Of a stretch of DNA of 64,000 bases, positions 38,861-47,162 are shown piece after piece. The position numbers and the translations under genes were made by a program. Origin of the DNA: VRUE01 sp963704545 (GTDB lineage Bacteria; Actinomycetota; Thermoleophilia; Solirubrobacterales; 70-9); the NCBI GenBank assembly GCA_963704545.1, contig OY969915.1, positions 2,294,001 through 2,358,000 of the forward strand. Reading direction: 5' to 3'. The notes below the pieces were generated by a model that did not search any database, had not been told where the DNA came from, and was given only the letters and a program-made list of their open reading frames with translations. How positions within the stretch are numbered: position 1 is the first letter of the stretch; each line of letters starts with the position of its first letter.

Positions 38861-39767
38861 CGCCGAACCCCTCCAGCCCGAAGTCCCCGTAGGGCTCGTC
38901 GCGATCGCGCACGGCCTCCTTGAAGCCGGATTCCGCTGCCCGGCGGACGAACCCGTGCCCCTCCTCGGTGTGACGGGCGATGCCGTCGAAGAAGGTCCCC
39001 AGGAGCTGGGTCTGGTGCAGGCCCTGGGCGTAGAGGCTCTGGTTGACCAGCATCTTCATCATCACCAGCTGGTTGAGTGGCATGCGGGCGACGCGCTCCA
39101 CCAGCGCATCGAAGCGCTCGTCCAGCTCGGCCGCGGGAGCCGACTCCGTCGCCAGGCCCCACTCCACCGCCTGCTCTCCGGTCAGCGAGTCGCCGGTGAG
39201 CAGCAGGCGCTTCGCCCGCATCGGGCCGACTCGGGCAGCCCAGAGCGCCGTGGTCGGCGAGCCCCAGACCCGTGCCGGCGGGTAGCCGATCTTGGCGTCG
39301 GAGGCGACCACCAGCAGGTCCGAGCAGAGCGCCATGTCGGTGCCCCCGGCGACGCAGTAGCCGTGCACCTTGCAGATGACCGGCTTCTCGGAGTGGAAGA
39401 GGCTCATGAAGCCGCGCACGTTGCGCCACATGAACTGGAAATCGGTGACCGGGTCCCAGTTGGACTCAGGCGCGTGGTTGGCGGCGATCGTCGCCGGGTC
39501 GACGGGGGAGCCCGCGGGCGCCTCCACCCCACCGAGCCCGCTCATATCGCCCTCGGCCGAGGCGACCAGGTCGTAACCACCGCAGAAGCCCGTGCCGTTG
39601 CCGGCCAGAGCGATCACATGGATGGCCGGGTCGAGATTCGCCCGCTCCACGCAGGCCGCGATCTCAGCCGGCATCCGCAGCGTGATCCCGTTCCCCCGCT
39701 CCGGCCGGTTCAGCGTAATGCGAGCAACCCGGCCCTCGGTCTCATATTCAACCGTCTCGAAGTTCAT
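38853..39767 (-). CDS. enoyl-CoA hydratase/isomerase family protein
   Basis: 304 residues, crotonase fold. ARITLNRPERGNGITLRMPAEIAACVE opens the domain; HVIALAGNGTGFCGGYDLVASAEG gives the first oxyanion-hole residues; VHGYCVAGGTDMALCSDLLVVASDAKIGYPPARVWG the second. A longer loop (about 70-105) than typical. Catalytic glutamates are not obvious, so hydratase, isomerase or another crotonase reaction is possible. First of three overlapping genes, downstream of a thiolase across a structured spacer. Confidence 0.88.
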   Translation of the reverse strand: MNFETVEYETEGRVARITLNRPERGNGITLRMPAEIAACVERANLDPAIHVIALAGNGTGFCGGYDLVASAEGDMSGLGGVEAPAGSPVDPATIAANHAPESNWDPVTDFQFMWRNVRGFMSLFHSEKPVICKVHGYCVAGGTDMALCSDLLVVASDAKIGYPPARVWGSPTTALWAARVGPMRAKRLLLTGDSLTGEQAVEWGLATESAPAAELDERFDALVERVARMPLNQLVMMKMLVNQSLYAQGLHQTQLLGTFFDGIARHTEEGHGFVRRAAESGFKEAVRDRDEPYGDFGLEGFGVE

Positions 39768-39783
39768 TTTTCGAGCCTACTTG

Positions 39784-39931
39784 GCGCCTGGCTGGAAGTG
39801 CGACTCGGAAGTCCCGCGTGCGCGACTGGCGAGCGCCGGCCAAGCGGGGCAAGGACGCAGGGGCCTGAATAGCAGCGCTATTCAGGCGACTGAGGACGCC
39901 GCACCGCGCCGCGTCCGCCGCCGCCAGGCGC
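39784..39931 (-). ncRNA. structured 148-base spacer, candidate RNA
   Basis: The ends pair as GCGCCTGGC (39784-39792) with GCCAGGCGC (39923-39931). Inside are an 11-bp hairpin GCCTGAATAGC/GCTATTCAGGC (39863-39873 with 39877-39887), and GGACGC/GCGTCC pairing near 39894-39916. It lies between the thiolase stop (39958) and the hydratase start (39767). It could be an RNA element, terminator or mobile palindrome; no known family is recognised. Confidence 0.5.
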
Positions 39932-39957
39932 GTGCGTGGGGATTTCGAGGCGGGCTT

Positions 39958-41118
39958 TCAGCCCAAGCGTTCAACCAACATCGCCTTGCCTTGGCCGCCC
40001 GCGACGCACATCGTCTCTATGCCGACCTGGAGGTCGTCGGTCTCCAGCACGTTGAGCAGGGTGCCCATGATGCGGGCGCCGGTCATGCCGAAGGGGTGGC
40101 CCAGGGCGATCGCGCCGCCGTGCGTGTTCAGTTTCTCCAGCGGGATGTCGCACTCGTCCATGATCGGGATCACCTGGGCGGCGAAGGCCTCGTTGAGCTC
40201 GACCGTGTCGACGTCGTCCATCGTCATTCCGGCCCGGTCGAGCACCTTCTTGATCGCGCCGATCGGGGCCACGCCCATGTACTCGGGCTCGTTGCCCCAG
40301 GTGGCGGCGGTGACGATGCGGGCACGCGGGGTGAGACCGAGCTCCTTGGCTTTGGTGTCGCTCATCAGCAGCACCGCGGCGGCGCCGTCGTTGAGCGGGC
40401 AGGAATTGCCGGCGGTGACGCCGCCGCCGCCGAAGGCCTCGGGCAGTTCGGAGAGCTTCTCCAGGGTCGAGGAGGCGCGCGGGCCGTCGTCCTTGGCGAC
40501 CTCGGTGCCGTCGGGCAGCTTCACCGGGACGATCTCGCGGTCGAAGAAGCCGTCCTCCTGGGAGCGGACGGCGAGTTCCTGCGAGCGCTGCGCGAACTTG
40601 TCCATGTCGGCGCGGCTGACCTCGTAGCGTTCGGCGACGTTGACCGCGGTGTTGCCCATGTCGATGTAGGCGTTGGGCTGGCCGTCGTTGCCCTGGAGGT
40701 TCGGGTTCTGGTCGGCGGCCCCAGCGGGCTCGGTGCGCTCGTTGTAGCGGCTGACCCACTCGACCCCGGCGGCGATGTAGACGTCGCCCTCGCCGGCCTT
40801 GATCGCGTTGCCGGCGTGACGGATCGCGTCGAGGCTGGAGGAGCAGTAGCGGGAAACCGTCACGCCGTTGACCTCCTGCGGCAGCTTCTCGGAGAGCAGC
40901 GAGACGATGCGGCCGATGTTGAAGGCCTGCAGGCCCTGCGGCATGCCGCAGCCGCAGAAGAGGTCTTCGACCGAAGCGGGGTCGACCTCGGGGTTGCGCT
41001 CGAGCAACTGGTCGACGACGTAGGCGGCCGTCTCGTCGGGGCGCAGTTGTGCGAGCGAGCCCTTGAAGGCACGGCCGATCGGAGTGCGGATGGTGTCGAC
41101 GATGACTGCCTCGGGCAT
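39958..41118 (-). CDS. acetyl-CoA acetyltransferase (thiolase)
   Basis: 386 residues. PEAVIVDTIRTPIGRAFKGSLAQLRPDE is the N-terminal thiolase pattern. GVTVSRYCSSSLDAIRHAGNAI carries the nucleophile Cys (about 89). LNTHGGAIALGHPFGMTGARIMGTL has the His, and ETMCVAGGQGKAMLVERL the second Cys. Makes or cleaves 3-ketoacyl-CoA in fatty acid degradation. Normal length. First gene of the operon with hydratase, monooxygenase and thioesterase. Confidence 0.94.
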   Translation of the reverse strand: MPEAVIVDTIRTPIGRAFKGSLAQLRPDETAAYVVDQLLERNPEVDPASVEDLFCGCGMPQGLQAFNIGRIVSLLSEKLPQEVNGVTVSRYCSSSLDAIRHAGNAIKAGEGDVYIAAGVEWVSRYNERTEPAGAADQNPNLQGNDGQPNAYIDMGNTAVNVAERYEVSRADMDKFAQRSQELAVRSQEDGFFDREIVPVKLPDGTEVAKDDGPRASSTLEKLSELPEAFGGGGVTAGNSCPLNDGAAAVLLMSDTKAKELGLTPRARIVTAATWGNEPEYMGVAPIGAIKKVLDRAGMTMDDVDTVELNEAFAAQVIPIMDECDIPLEKLNTHGGAIALGHPFGMTGARIMGTLLNVLETDDLQVGIETMCVAGGQGKAMLVERLG

Positions 41119-41186
41119 GCGGAGTTCTCCTTGGAAGCTGGGGTGGGAAAGTGCGGGCCGCAGCGTAGTCGATTAATTTAGGGGCG

Positions 41187-41639
41187 ATGTCACTGGACGG
41201 GCTGCGGGCATGGATCGGGGTGGTGGAGCGCAAGCTCACCATGCGCACACGCGTCTTCCTGGTCCTCGTCGCGATCGCCATCGGCGGCGCCGGCACCGGC
41301 ATCTACCTCGCGATCGACGCGCATGACAGCGCGGTGAGCGAGGCCGACCTCCAGGCGGTGCGGGACGAACTGGCCGCGGGCGCGGCCGAAACCGCCGAAG
41401 GCGACCTCACCCAGCTCGAAGCCGAAGTCAAGGCCCTTCAGTCCGAAGTCGAAGCCCTGCAGAACGAACCGACCCCCAGCAAGAAGGGCGCTGCCGCTAC
41501 CTCGCAGGAACCGTCCGGCGACTCGGCGGCCAGCCAGGAAGACAACCAGGGAGACGCCAGCGGCGGCGTCGCGCCGGAGCAGCAGCAGGAGCGGCTGAAG
41601 GAGCTGGTCGAACGATCGGCGGGAGACGCCAACAAGTAG
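41187..41639 (+). CDS. membrane-anchored coiled-coil protein, unknown function
   Basis: 150 residues. One membrane helix (about 23-43, VFLVLVAIAIGGAGTGIYLA) is followed by an acidic coiled coil (about 50-95, SEADLQAVRDELAAGA, then QLEAEVKALQSEVEALQ) and a Ser/Gly/Gln-rich C-terminus. Probably type II, with the coil outside the cell. In the divergent position to thiolase (69 bases between starts). No family known; envelope scaffold role is a guess. Confidence 0.6.
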   Translation: MSLDGLRAWIGVVERKLTMRTRVFLVLVAIAIGGAGTGIYLAIDAHDSAVSEADLQAVRDELAAGAAETAEGDLTQLEAEVKALQSEVEALQNEPTPSKKGAAATSQEPSGDSAASQEDNQGDASGGVAPEQQQERLKELVERSAGDANK

Positions 41640-41642
41640 CCA

Positions 41643-41662
41643 TTCGTGCGAATCCGCACGAA
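41643..41662 (+). terminator. hairpin after the coiled-coil gene
   Basis: TTCGTGCG (41643-41650) pairs with CGCACGAA (41655-41662) around AATC, 4 bases after the stop. Stable but without a T tract; terminator by position. Confidence 0.5.
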
Positions 41663-41758
41663 GTTACCCTTCGCGTCCCCTCACTGCGTTACATTCGCCG
41701 CAATTCGATCTCGCGAACGTCGCGAGCTCTGCCGCCTAGGCAGTGAAAGGAGCCTCCG

Positions 41759-41902
41759 ATGCCCGAGGGTTACTGCGTCAAAGAGCGCAAGAAGGTCGAG
41801 ATCAAAGACGCCAAGCAGGTGACGATGAAGAACGGTCGCCCGGCAATCCAAGGTACTTGCCCCGACTGCGGCACCAAGATCTTCAAGATCGGCAAACTCT
41901 AG
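41759..41902 (+). CDS. DUF5679-type zinc-ribbon-like small protein
   Basis: 47 residues from ATG 41759, with a good ribosome-binding site (AAAGGAG) 8 bases before. GYCVKERKKVEIKDAKQVTM and GRPAIQGTCPDCGTKIFKIG are the DUF5679 pattern. The family normally has two CxxC motifs; here the first is CVKE, so only one pair plus a single Cys is left. Function unknown; some members accompany ribosomal or topoisomerase proteins. Its stop overlaps the convergent acyltransferase gene. Confidence 0.85.
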   Translation: MPEGYCVKERKKVEIKDAKQVTMKNGRPAIQGTCPDCGTKIFKIGKL

Positions 41903-42615
41903 GAAGACGGCGGAGACTGAGAGCGCCCACGGCCGGGTCCGGCCGGCGGCACGAGCTGGCGGATCTCGGCGAGCAACCGGGCCGCCAACTCGGTGGGCTG
42001 CTCACCAGGCTGGGCCTGGCCGCCGGCAGGCTCGAAGAAGCGAGTGCTCACCCGCGGACGGCGGGGGAAGCGCGTGTAGCCGGTCGTGCCCTCGATCGCT
42101 ACGCAGACAAGCTTCGCCTCGGGCACCTCGAGCGCGAGGCGGCCCACTCCGCTGCGCGCTCGCAGCACCTTTCCGCGTGAGCGTGTCCCCTCCGGGAAGA
42201 CGCCGATGCAGGCGCCACGGCGAAGTTCCTCGATCGCATGCGCCAGGGCATCCGCGTCCCCCGCGCCCCGCTCGATCGGTATCTGGCCCATGCCGTCGAG
42301 AACCGGGCCCAGGCCACGCACCTTCCAGAGATCAGATTTCGCCAGCGCCTTGATCTGACGCCGGCGGATGGCGGCGACGCCAACGGTCACCGGGTCCCAG
42401 TGGCTGTCGTGATTGCCGACGACCAGCACCGGCCCACTCCCGGGCAGCGCCTCGAGCCCCTCGACCCGGAGCCGGCCCCACAGCGCCCCCGGCCGGCACA
42501 TGGCCATCGCCGTCCTGTACATCGGGCTCGGCTCCCCCAAGGGCGGGCCGACCCGGGTGCCATCGTCTGTTCGCGCCGTGGCCTCCACCGGGAGCGGACC
42601 GTACCCGATCCCCAT
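41899..42615 (-). CDS. 1-acylglycerol-3-phosphate acyltransferase (PlsC family)
   Basis: 238 residues. Adds an acyl group to lysophosphatidate in phospholipid synthesis. VLVVGNHDSHWDPVTVGVA (about 64-82) is the HX4D catalytic motif; GVFPEGTRSRGKVLRARSGVGRLALE (about 138-163) the glycerol-phosphate site. ATG 42522 (MYRTAMAMCRPGALWGRLRV) is a plausible shorter start, since the first 31 residues look nonconserved. Single gene, convergent with the DUF5679 gene. Confidence 0.88.
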   Translation of the reverse strand: MGIGYGPLPVEATARTDDGTRVGPPLGEPSPMYRTAMAMCRPGALWGRLRVEGLEALPGSGPVLVVGNHDSHWDPVTVGVAAIRRRQIKALAKSDLWKVRGLGPVLDGMGQIPIERGAGDADALAHAIEELRRGACIGVFPEGTRSRGKVLRARSGVGRLALEVPEAKLVCVAIEGTTGYTRFPRRPRVSTRFFEPAGGQAQPGEQPTELAARLLAEIRQLVPPAGPGRGRSQSPPSS

Positions 42616-42640
42616 CCCTCATCCGCAAAGCCACATCAAA

Positions 42641-42654
42641 GTGATGGATGTCAC
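42641..42654. promoter_or_regulatory. GTGA-N6-TCAC palindrome (CRP/FNR-like)
   Basis: GTGATGGATGTCAC in the divergent region upstream of the acyltransferase and the PAS gene. It matches CRP-type half-sites in form. A chance match is possible. Confidence 0.25.
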
Positions 42655-42748
42655 GTAGTCGAGGTGGCTGGCAGTCGAAGGTAAACGTCTCGTTTCTGCG
42701 CACCCCTGCTCGCAATCCCCTCGGCTGTGCCAATCTCAACTATCTAAA

Positions 42749-43165
42749 GTGTCAACTGTGACGCAGAAGCCACTCGAGCTGATCCTCGCTCGCAACCTGA
42801 TGTCTGCGCTCTCGACGCCGGCCTTTCTGGTCGACGAGGGCGGCGTCCTCGTCTTCTACAACGAGGCCGCCGGGATGCTGCTCGGCAAACGCTTCGAGGA
42901 GCTGGGAACGGTCGGGCCGGACGAGTGGGGATCTCTCTTCGGGCCCTTCGACGAGAGCGGCGAGCCGATTCCCTACGACGAGTTGCCCCTGGTGGTCGCG
43001 GTCCGCAACGGCAGGCCCGCACACGCCGACTTCGAGATCAGCTCCGTCGACGGCGCCCGCCACCGGATCGAGGCCTCGGCCTTCCCGATCCTCACCGCAC
43101 ACGGCTCGCAGGGCGCGATAGCGGTGTTCTGGCCCGCCGGGTCGAGCAACGGAGCGGGGCGCTGA
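42749..43165 (+). CDS. PAS-domain protein
   Basis: 138 residues holding one PAS fold (about 15-130): STPAFLVDEGGVLVFYNEAAGMLLGKRFEELG, then DESGEPIPYDELPLVVAVRNGRPAHADFEI and HRIEASAFPILTAHGSQGAIAVFW. No output domain, so it would act as a sensor that binds a partner. Start GTG 42749 (or GTG 42758). Its stop is 1 base before the MBL gene, suggesting a common transcript and perhaps function. Confidence 0.8.
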   Translation: MSTVTQKPLELILARNLMSALSTPAFLVDEGGVLVFYNEAAGMLLGKRFEELGTVGPDEWGSLFGPFDESGEPIPYDELPLVVAVRNGRPAHADFEISSVDGARHRIEASAFPILTAHGSQGAIAVFWPAGSSNGAGR

Positions 43166-43166
43166 G

Positions 43167-44048
43167 ATGAAGGTCAAGCTCTGGGGCACGCGCGGGTCTA
43201 TCCCCTCCCCGGGGCCGGAGACGATCCGCTACGGAGGCAACACCTCCTGCGTCGGCGTCACCCTCTCCGACGGTTCGATGCTGGCGCTCGACGCCGGCAC
43301 GGGCATCCGCAACCTCGGCCTTGCCCTCGCCGCCGAGCCGGCCCGGCTGCACATCCTGCTCACGCACCTCCACCTCGACCACATCCAGGGACTGGTCTTC
43401 TTCGCCCCGGCCTTCCGCGCCCAGACCGAGATCGTGATCTGGGGGCCCGCCTCACCCGAGGCCTCGCTGCGCGACCGCATCGCCCGCTACATCTCGGCCC
43501 CGCTCTCACCGGTCGAGGTGCGCGAGCTGCCCTGCGACGTCTCCTTCCGGCACTGCCCGGAGGCCGAGTGGGAGATCGGCCCGGCGCGGATCCGCGCCGC
43601 CTCCGTCGCCCATCGTGGCCCGACGCTCGGCTACAGGATCGACGACGGCGATTCCTCGCTTGCCTACATCCCAGACCACGAGCCGGCGCTCGGCGCCGAC
43701 ATCGACGCACTCGAGGAGGACTGGATCTCCGGCCTGGGCCTGGCGCGCAACGCCTCGCTGCTGATCCACGACGGGCAGTACACGGATCTGGAGTACCCGG
43801 ACCACATCGGCTGGGGTCACTCCTCACTCTCTCACGCGATTTCCTTTGCCCGCCGCGCAAGCCCCGATCGCACGCTCCTCTTCCACCATGACCCGATGCA
43901 CACCGACGCACAGCTCGACGCGTTGGGCCTCGCCGCCCGGGAGCGCTGGATGCAGACCGGCGGAGCTGAGGGCGGCATGGAGCTTGCCGCGGAGGGTGCG
44001 GAGTACGAGCTGCCCGCGAGGGCCGCCAGCGCCGCCTCTGCAACCTGA
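43167..44048 (+). CDS. MBL-fold metallo-hydrolase
   Basis: 293 residues. VKLWGTRGSIPSPGPETIRYGGNTSCVGV is typical of the PAS-linked and ribonuclease Z-like MBL group. The metal motif HLHLDH (about 67) plus IPDHEP and the late FHHDPMHTD complete the binuclear site. Such enzymes (cAMP phosphodiesterase-like or RNase Z-like) act on phosphoesters. Start ATG 43167, immediately after the PAS gene. Substrate unknown. Confidence 0.85.
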   Translation: MKVKLWGTRGSIPSPGPETIRYGGNTSCVGVTLSDGSMLALDAGTGIRNLGLALAAEPARLHILLTHLHLDHIQGLVFFAPAFRAQTEIVIWGPASPEASLRDRIARYISAPLSPVEVRELPCDVSFRHCPEAEWEIGPARIRAASVAHRGPTLGYRIDDGDSSLAYIPDHEPALGADIDALEEDWISGLGLARNASLLIHDGQYTDLEYPDHIGWGHSSLSHAISFARRASPDRTLLFHHDPMHTDAQLDALGLAARERWMQTGGAEGGMELAAEGAEYELPARAASAASAT

Positions 44049-44095
44049 GTGTCAGAAAACAGCTGGTTCGCGGTACCGCGCTACCCTGCGACGCG

Positions 44096-44710
44096 ATGTC
44101 GTCGACTCCGGGAATCGACGCGGCGGTCGAAAGATCCGACCTGGTCAGGGACGCGCTGGGGCTCGCGCGCCAGGCCCACGCGGGCCAGCTCCGCCGTGGC
44201 AGCGACGGCCGTCCCTTCATAGAGCATCCGGTCGCCGTCGCCGAGCTGCTGCTCGAGCACCGCTACGGGGACGAGGTCGTGGCCGCCGCGCTGCTGCACG
44301 ACGTGGTCGAGAAGAGCGAGACCGGCGCGGTGGAGGTGCGGGAGCGCTTCGGCGACACGGTGGGAGACCTGGTCGAGGCGCTGACCGAAGACGAGACCAT
44401 CCCCGCCTACGAGGAGCGCAAGCAGGAGCATCGCTGGCGCGTGGCCAAGACCGGCCCCGCCGCGCTGGCGATCTTCGCCGCCGACAAACTGACCAACGTG
44501 ATGATGCTGCGCGACGCCTACGCGCTGATCGACGAGAGCGTCAGCGAAGAACTCGCGGTCTCGCTCGACCTGAAGATCTACGTCTGGGAGGCCGACCTCG
44601 AAATGCTCTTCGACGAAGCGCCCGACATGGAGCTCACCGAACAGCTCGCCGACGAGATGGTCGGCCTCTGGGGCGATCGCTTCAGGGCCGTTCGCTCTTC
44701 TCCAGACTGA
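44096..44710 (+). CDS. HD-domain phosphohydrolase (MESH1/SpoT-like)
   Basis: 204 residues. DALGLARQAHAGQLRRGSDGRPFIEHPVAVAELLLE and DEVVAAALLHDVVEKSE (HD motif, about 69) match the ppGpp hydrolase half of RelA/SpoT. FAADKLTNVMMLRDA supplies the later metal ligand. There is no synthetase domain, so it may be a small alarmone hydrolase; that is inferred. Its 3' end overlaps the convergent membrane gene by 29 bases. Confidence 0.82.
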   Translation: MSSTPGIDAAVERSDLVRDALGLARQAHAGQLRRGSDGRPFIEHPVAVAELLLEHRYGDEVVAAALLHDVVEKSETGAVEVRERFGDTVGDLVEALTEDETIPAYEERKQEHRWRVAKTGPAALAIFAADKLTNVMMLRDAYALIDESVSEELAVSLDLKIYVWEADLEMLFDEAPDMELTEQLADEMVGLWGDRFRAVRSSPD

Positions 44711-45170
44711 CCCGGCGGCGCAGCGGCAGCGCGTACCAGAAGGCCGCGAACGTCAGCAGCGTCGCGGCACTGGTGACGACGGTCGCGACGCCGCCGAACA
44801 GCACGTCGGTGATCAGCATGATCGCCCCTGTCATCGCCAGCGCCAGACAACTGAGGCCGGCGATTGTCAGCTTGTTGGCGAGAAAGATCAGGTCGTCCTT
44901 CTGCTGCATGCGGAAGGTCATCCTGTGGTAGGCGGATGGGGAGATGAGGAGGACGGCCGAGATGGCGGTGAGGAGCAGGGTGGCGAAATAGACCCTCTCC
45001 TGGAAGGGTGTGATTTTCGTGAAGTTCTGCTGGAACGGCACCGCCAGCAGGAAGGCGAACAGCACCTGGACGCCGGGCAGCGCCACGCGCAGCTCCTGGA
45101 GGAGCTCGCTGAGGTTGCGGTCGAGTCGTTCGCTCTCGCTCTCTTCTCTCTCCGACTGGCGATCGGGCAC
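44682..45170 (-). CDS. DUF6328-like membrane protein
   Basis: 162 residues. An acidic N-terminus with LDRNLSELLQELRVALPGVQVLFAFLLAVPF (about 16-46), four predicted helices (about 35-50, 58-78, 96-122, 126-148) and TPFQERVYFATLLLTAISAVLLISPSAYHR in the middle, the usual DUF6328 pattern. Function unknown. Overlaps the convergent HD gene. Divergent from the nucleoside phosphorylase. Confidence 0.75.
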   Translation of the reverse strand: MPDRQSEREESESERLDRNLSELLQELRVALPGVQVLFAFLLAVPFQQNFTKITPFQERVYFATLLLTAISAVLLISPSAYHRMTFRMQQKDDLIFLANKLTIAGLSCLALAMTGAIMLITDVLFGGVATVVTSAATLLTFAAFWYALPLRRRVSLEKSERP

Positions 45171-45235
45171 CCCCTCACCATAGGGGAGCGGGCAGCCACC
45201 GCGTCCACGCTTGCCATGCGCGTAGGATCGGCCAC

Positions 45236-45913
45236 ATGGGACGGCTGGCGGTGGTTCTGGGCAGCAACGGGCTCGGGCCGGGAGGCGAGGACGTTGCCGC
45301 GACGGCCAAGGCCCACGGCGCGATCGTGGCCCAGCGTCACGACGGCGGCGGCGCCTACACCCTCCCCCATCGCATCGACCACGCCGCCAACCTCCGAGCC
45401 CTCGCCGAGCAGGGCTGCGACCGGGTGCTGGCGATCGGCTCGGTCGGCTCGCTGCACGCCGAGCTGGCGGTCGGGAGCTTCACCTGCCCGGACGACTTCA
45501 TCGCGCTCCAGCTCGGGCTGAGCGCACTCGAGGACGTACGTGCCCACCGGCCGCCCGGCTTCGATCGCGAGTGGCGCCGGCGAGTGCTCTCGGCCTGGCG
45601 TGAGGCCGACGCCCCCGAGCTGCGCGACGGCGGCGTCTACTGGCAGGCGACAGGCCCGCGCTTCGAGACGCCGGCGGAGATCCGGCTGATGGCGGCGCAC
45701 GCCGACCTGGTCGGAATGACGATCGCCTCGGAGTGCATCGTCGCCGGCGAGCTCGAACTCGCCTACGCGGCCGTCTGTCTCGTCGACAACCTCGCCAACG
45801 GCGTCGGTCCCGGGGAGCTCAGCATCGAGGAGATGGAAAGCCACCGCGCCGCAAACGTCACCCGGCTCCACGACGCGATCGACGCGCTGCTGCCCCGGCT
45901 GGTCGATGGCTGA
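45236..45913 (+). CDS. methylthioinosine/methylthioadenosine phosphorylase family protein
   Basis: 225 residues of the PNP/MTAP family. GSVGSLH (phosphate and base contact, about 77), VYWQATGPRFETPAEIRLMAAHADLVGMT (about 138-166) and the final CLVDNLANGVGPG are visible. In adenine-specific MTA phosphorylases that last site has Asp-x-Asp; here it is N-x-A, which points to a 6-oxopurine such as methylthioinosine. The next gene, an MTA/SAH deaminase, would produce that substrate. Overlaps it by 8 bases. Confidence 0.82.
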   Translation: MGRLAVVLGSNGLGPGGEDVAATAKAHGAIVAQRHDGGGAYTLPHRIDHAANLRALAEQGCDRVLAIGSVGSLHAELAVGSFTCPDDFIALQLGLSALEDVRAHRPPGFDREWRRRVLSAWREADAPELRDGGVYWQATGPRFETPAEIRLMAAHADLVGMTIASECIVAGELELAYAAVCLVDNLANGVGPGELSIEEMESHRAANVTRLHDAIDALLPRLVDG

Positions 45914-47162
45914 GGCGCCACCGCTTGCCGTGACCGGTGCCGTTCTCGACGGCGCCGTCGTCGGGCTGCGCTGCGAAGGAGGGAGGATCGTCGCGCTCGG
46001 CCCCGGGGTCGAGCCCGAGCCCGGAGACGAGACGATCGACGCGGCCGGCGCGCCGCTCGTCGCGCCGTTCGTGAACGGGCACACCCACTCCGCGATGACG
46101 CTCTTCCGCGGCTACGGCGGCGACCTGCCGCTGATGCGCTGGCTGCGCGAGGTCGTCTGGCCGGTGGAGGCGAAGCTGGAGCCCGAGGACGTCTACTGGG
46201 GCGCCCGCCTCGCCTGTCTGGAGATGATCCGCACCGGGACCGTCCGCTTCTGGGACATGTACTGGCACCCCGGCGCCACCGCCCGCGCGGTCGAGGACTC
46301 CGGGCTGCGGGCGACGATCGGCGGCCCGCTCTTCGACGGCGACGGCGACACCGCAGCCATGCGGGAAACCGCCCTGGGCAATCTCGAAGAGCTGGCCGGG
46401 TTCGGGCCGCGCATCGGGAGCTCCCTCGCCCCCCACGCGATCTACACGGTCAGCGAGGAACTGCTGCGCTGGACCGCCGAGACGGCGGCCGAGCACGGGG
46501 TCGCCGTCCAGATCCACCTCTCCGAGACCGAGGCCGAGGTGACCGGGTGCGTCGAGCGGCACGGGGTGCGGCCAGCCGCCTACCTCGACCGCCTGGGGAT
46601 GCTCGGCGAGCGCACCGTTCTCGCCCACGGTGTCTGGCTCGACCGCGAGGAGCTGGAGCTGATCGCCGCACGCGGCTGCACGGTCGTCACCAACCCGGTC
46701 GCCAACATGAAGCTCGCGGTCGGCGGGGTGTTTCCCTATCCGGTGGCGCGCGAGGCCGGAGTCGCGGTCGGCCTCGGTACCGACGGCCCGGGCTCCAACG
46801 ACTCGCTCGACCTCCTCTCTGATCTCAAGCTCTTCGCCCTGGCCCAGCGCCACGCCGCCGGCGACCCGACCGTCCTGCCCGCGGAGGAGGCCTGGCGCAT
46901 CGCCACCGGCGCCGCGGCGCCGCTGCTCGGCACCGGTGGGCTCCGCGTCGGGGGGCCGGCGGACTTCCTCCTGCTGCAAACGAGCTCGCCGGAGCTCAGC
47001 CTGGGCGACCTGCACTCCGACCTCGTCTACGCGGCCAGCGGCTCGGTCGTCGACACCACCGTCGTCGCTGGAAGGGCGCTGATGCGAGGCGGAGACGTTC
47101 CGGGCGGCGAGGAGATCGTCGCCCGAGCCGTGGAGCGGTCTACGCGGCTCGGGATCGGTTGA
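45906..47162 (+). CDS. mtaD: MTA/SAH deaminase-type amidohydrolase
   Basis: 418 residues. VAPFVNGHTHSAMTLFRGYGGDLPLMRWL (about 50-78) has the HxH metal motif; LAPHAIYTVSEELL (about 178), IHLSETEAEV (about 199) and LGTDGPGSNDSLDLLSDLKL (about 290) are the other metal and catalytic motifs of the MtaD/TrzA group. It likely deaminates 5'-methylthioadenosine or S-adenosylhomocysteine to the inosine form, which the coupled phosphorylase can then split. Its 3' end overlaps the convergent MFS gene by 23 bases. Confidence 0.88.
   Translation: MAEAPPLAVTGAVLDGAVVGLRCEGGRIVALGPGVEPEPGDETIDAAGAPLVAPFVNGHTHSAMTLFRGYGGDLPLMRWLREVVWPVEAKLEPEDVYWGARLACLEMIRTGTVRFWDMYWHPGATARAVEDSGLRATIGGPLFDGDGDTAAMRETALGNLEELAGFGPRIGSSLAPHAIYTVSEELLRWTAETAAEHGVAVQIHLSETEAEVTGCVERHGVRPAAYLDRLGMLGERTVLAHGVWLDREELELIAARGCTVVTNPVANMKLAVGGVFPYPVAREAGVAVGLGTDGPGSNDSLDLLSDLKLFALAQRHAAGDPTVLPAEEAWRIATGAAAPLLGTGGLRVGGPADFLLLQTSSPELSLGDLHSDLVYAASGSVVDTTVVAGRALMRGGDVPGGEEIVARAVERSTRLGIG

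Noticed and set aside
44071..44082. CGCGGTACCGCG palindrome before the HD gene
   Set aside because: Only 12 bp in GC-rich DNA; likely chance.
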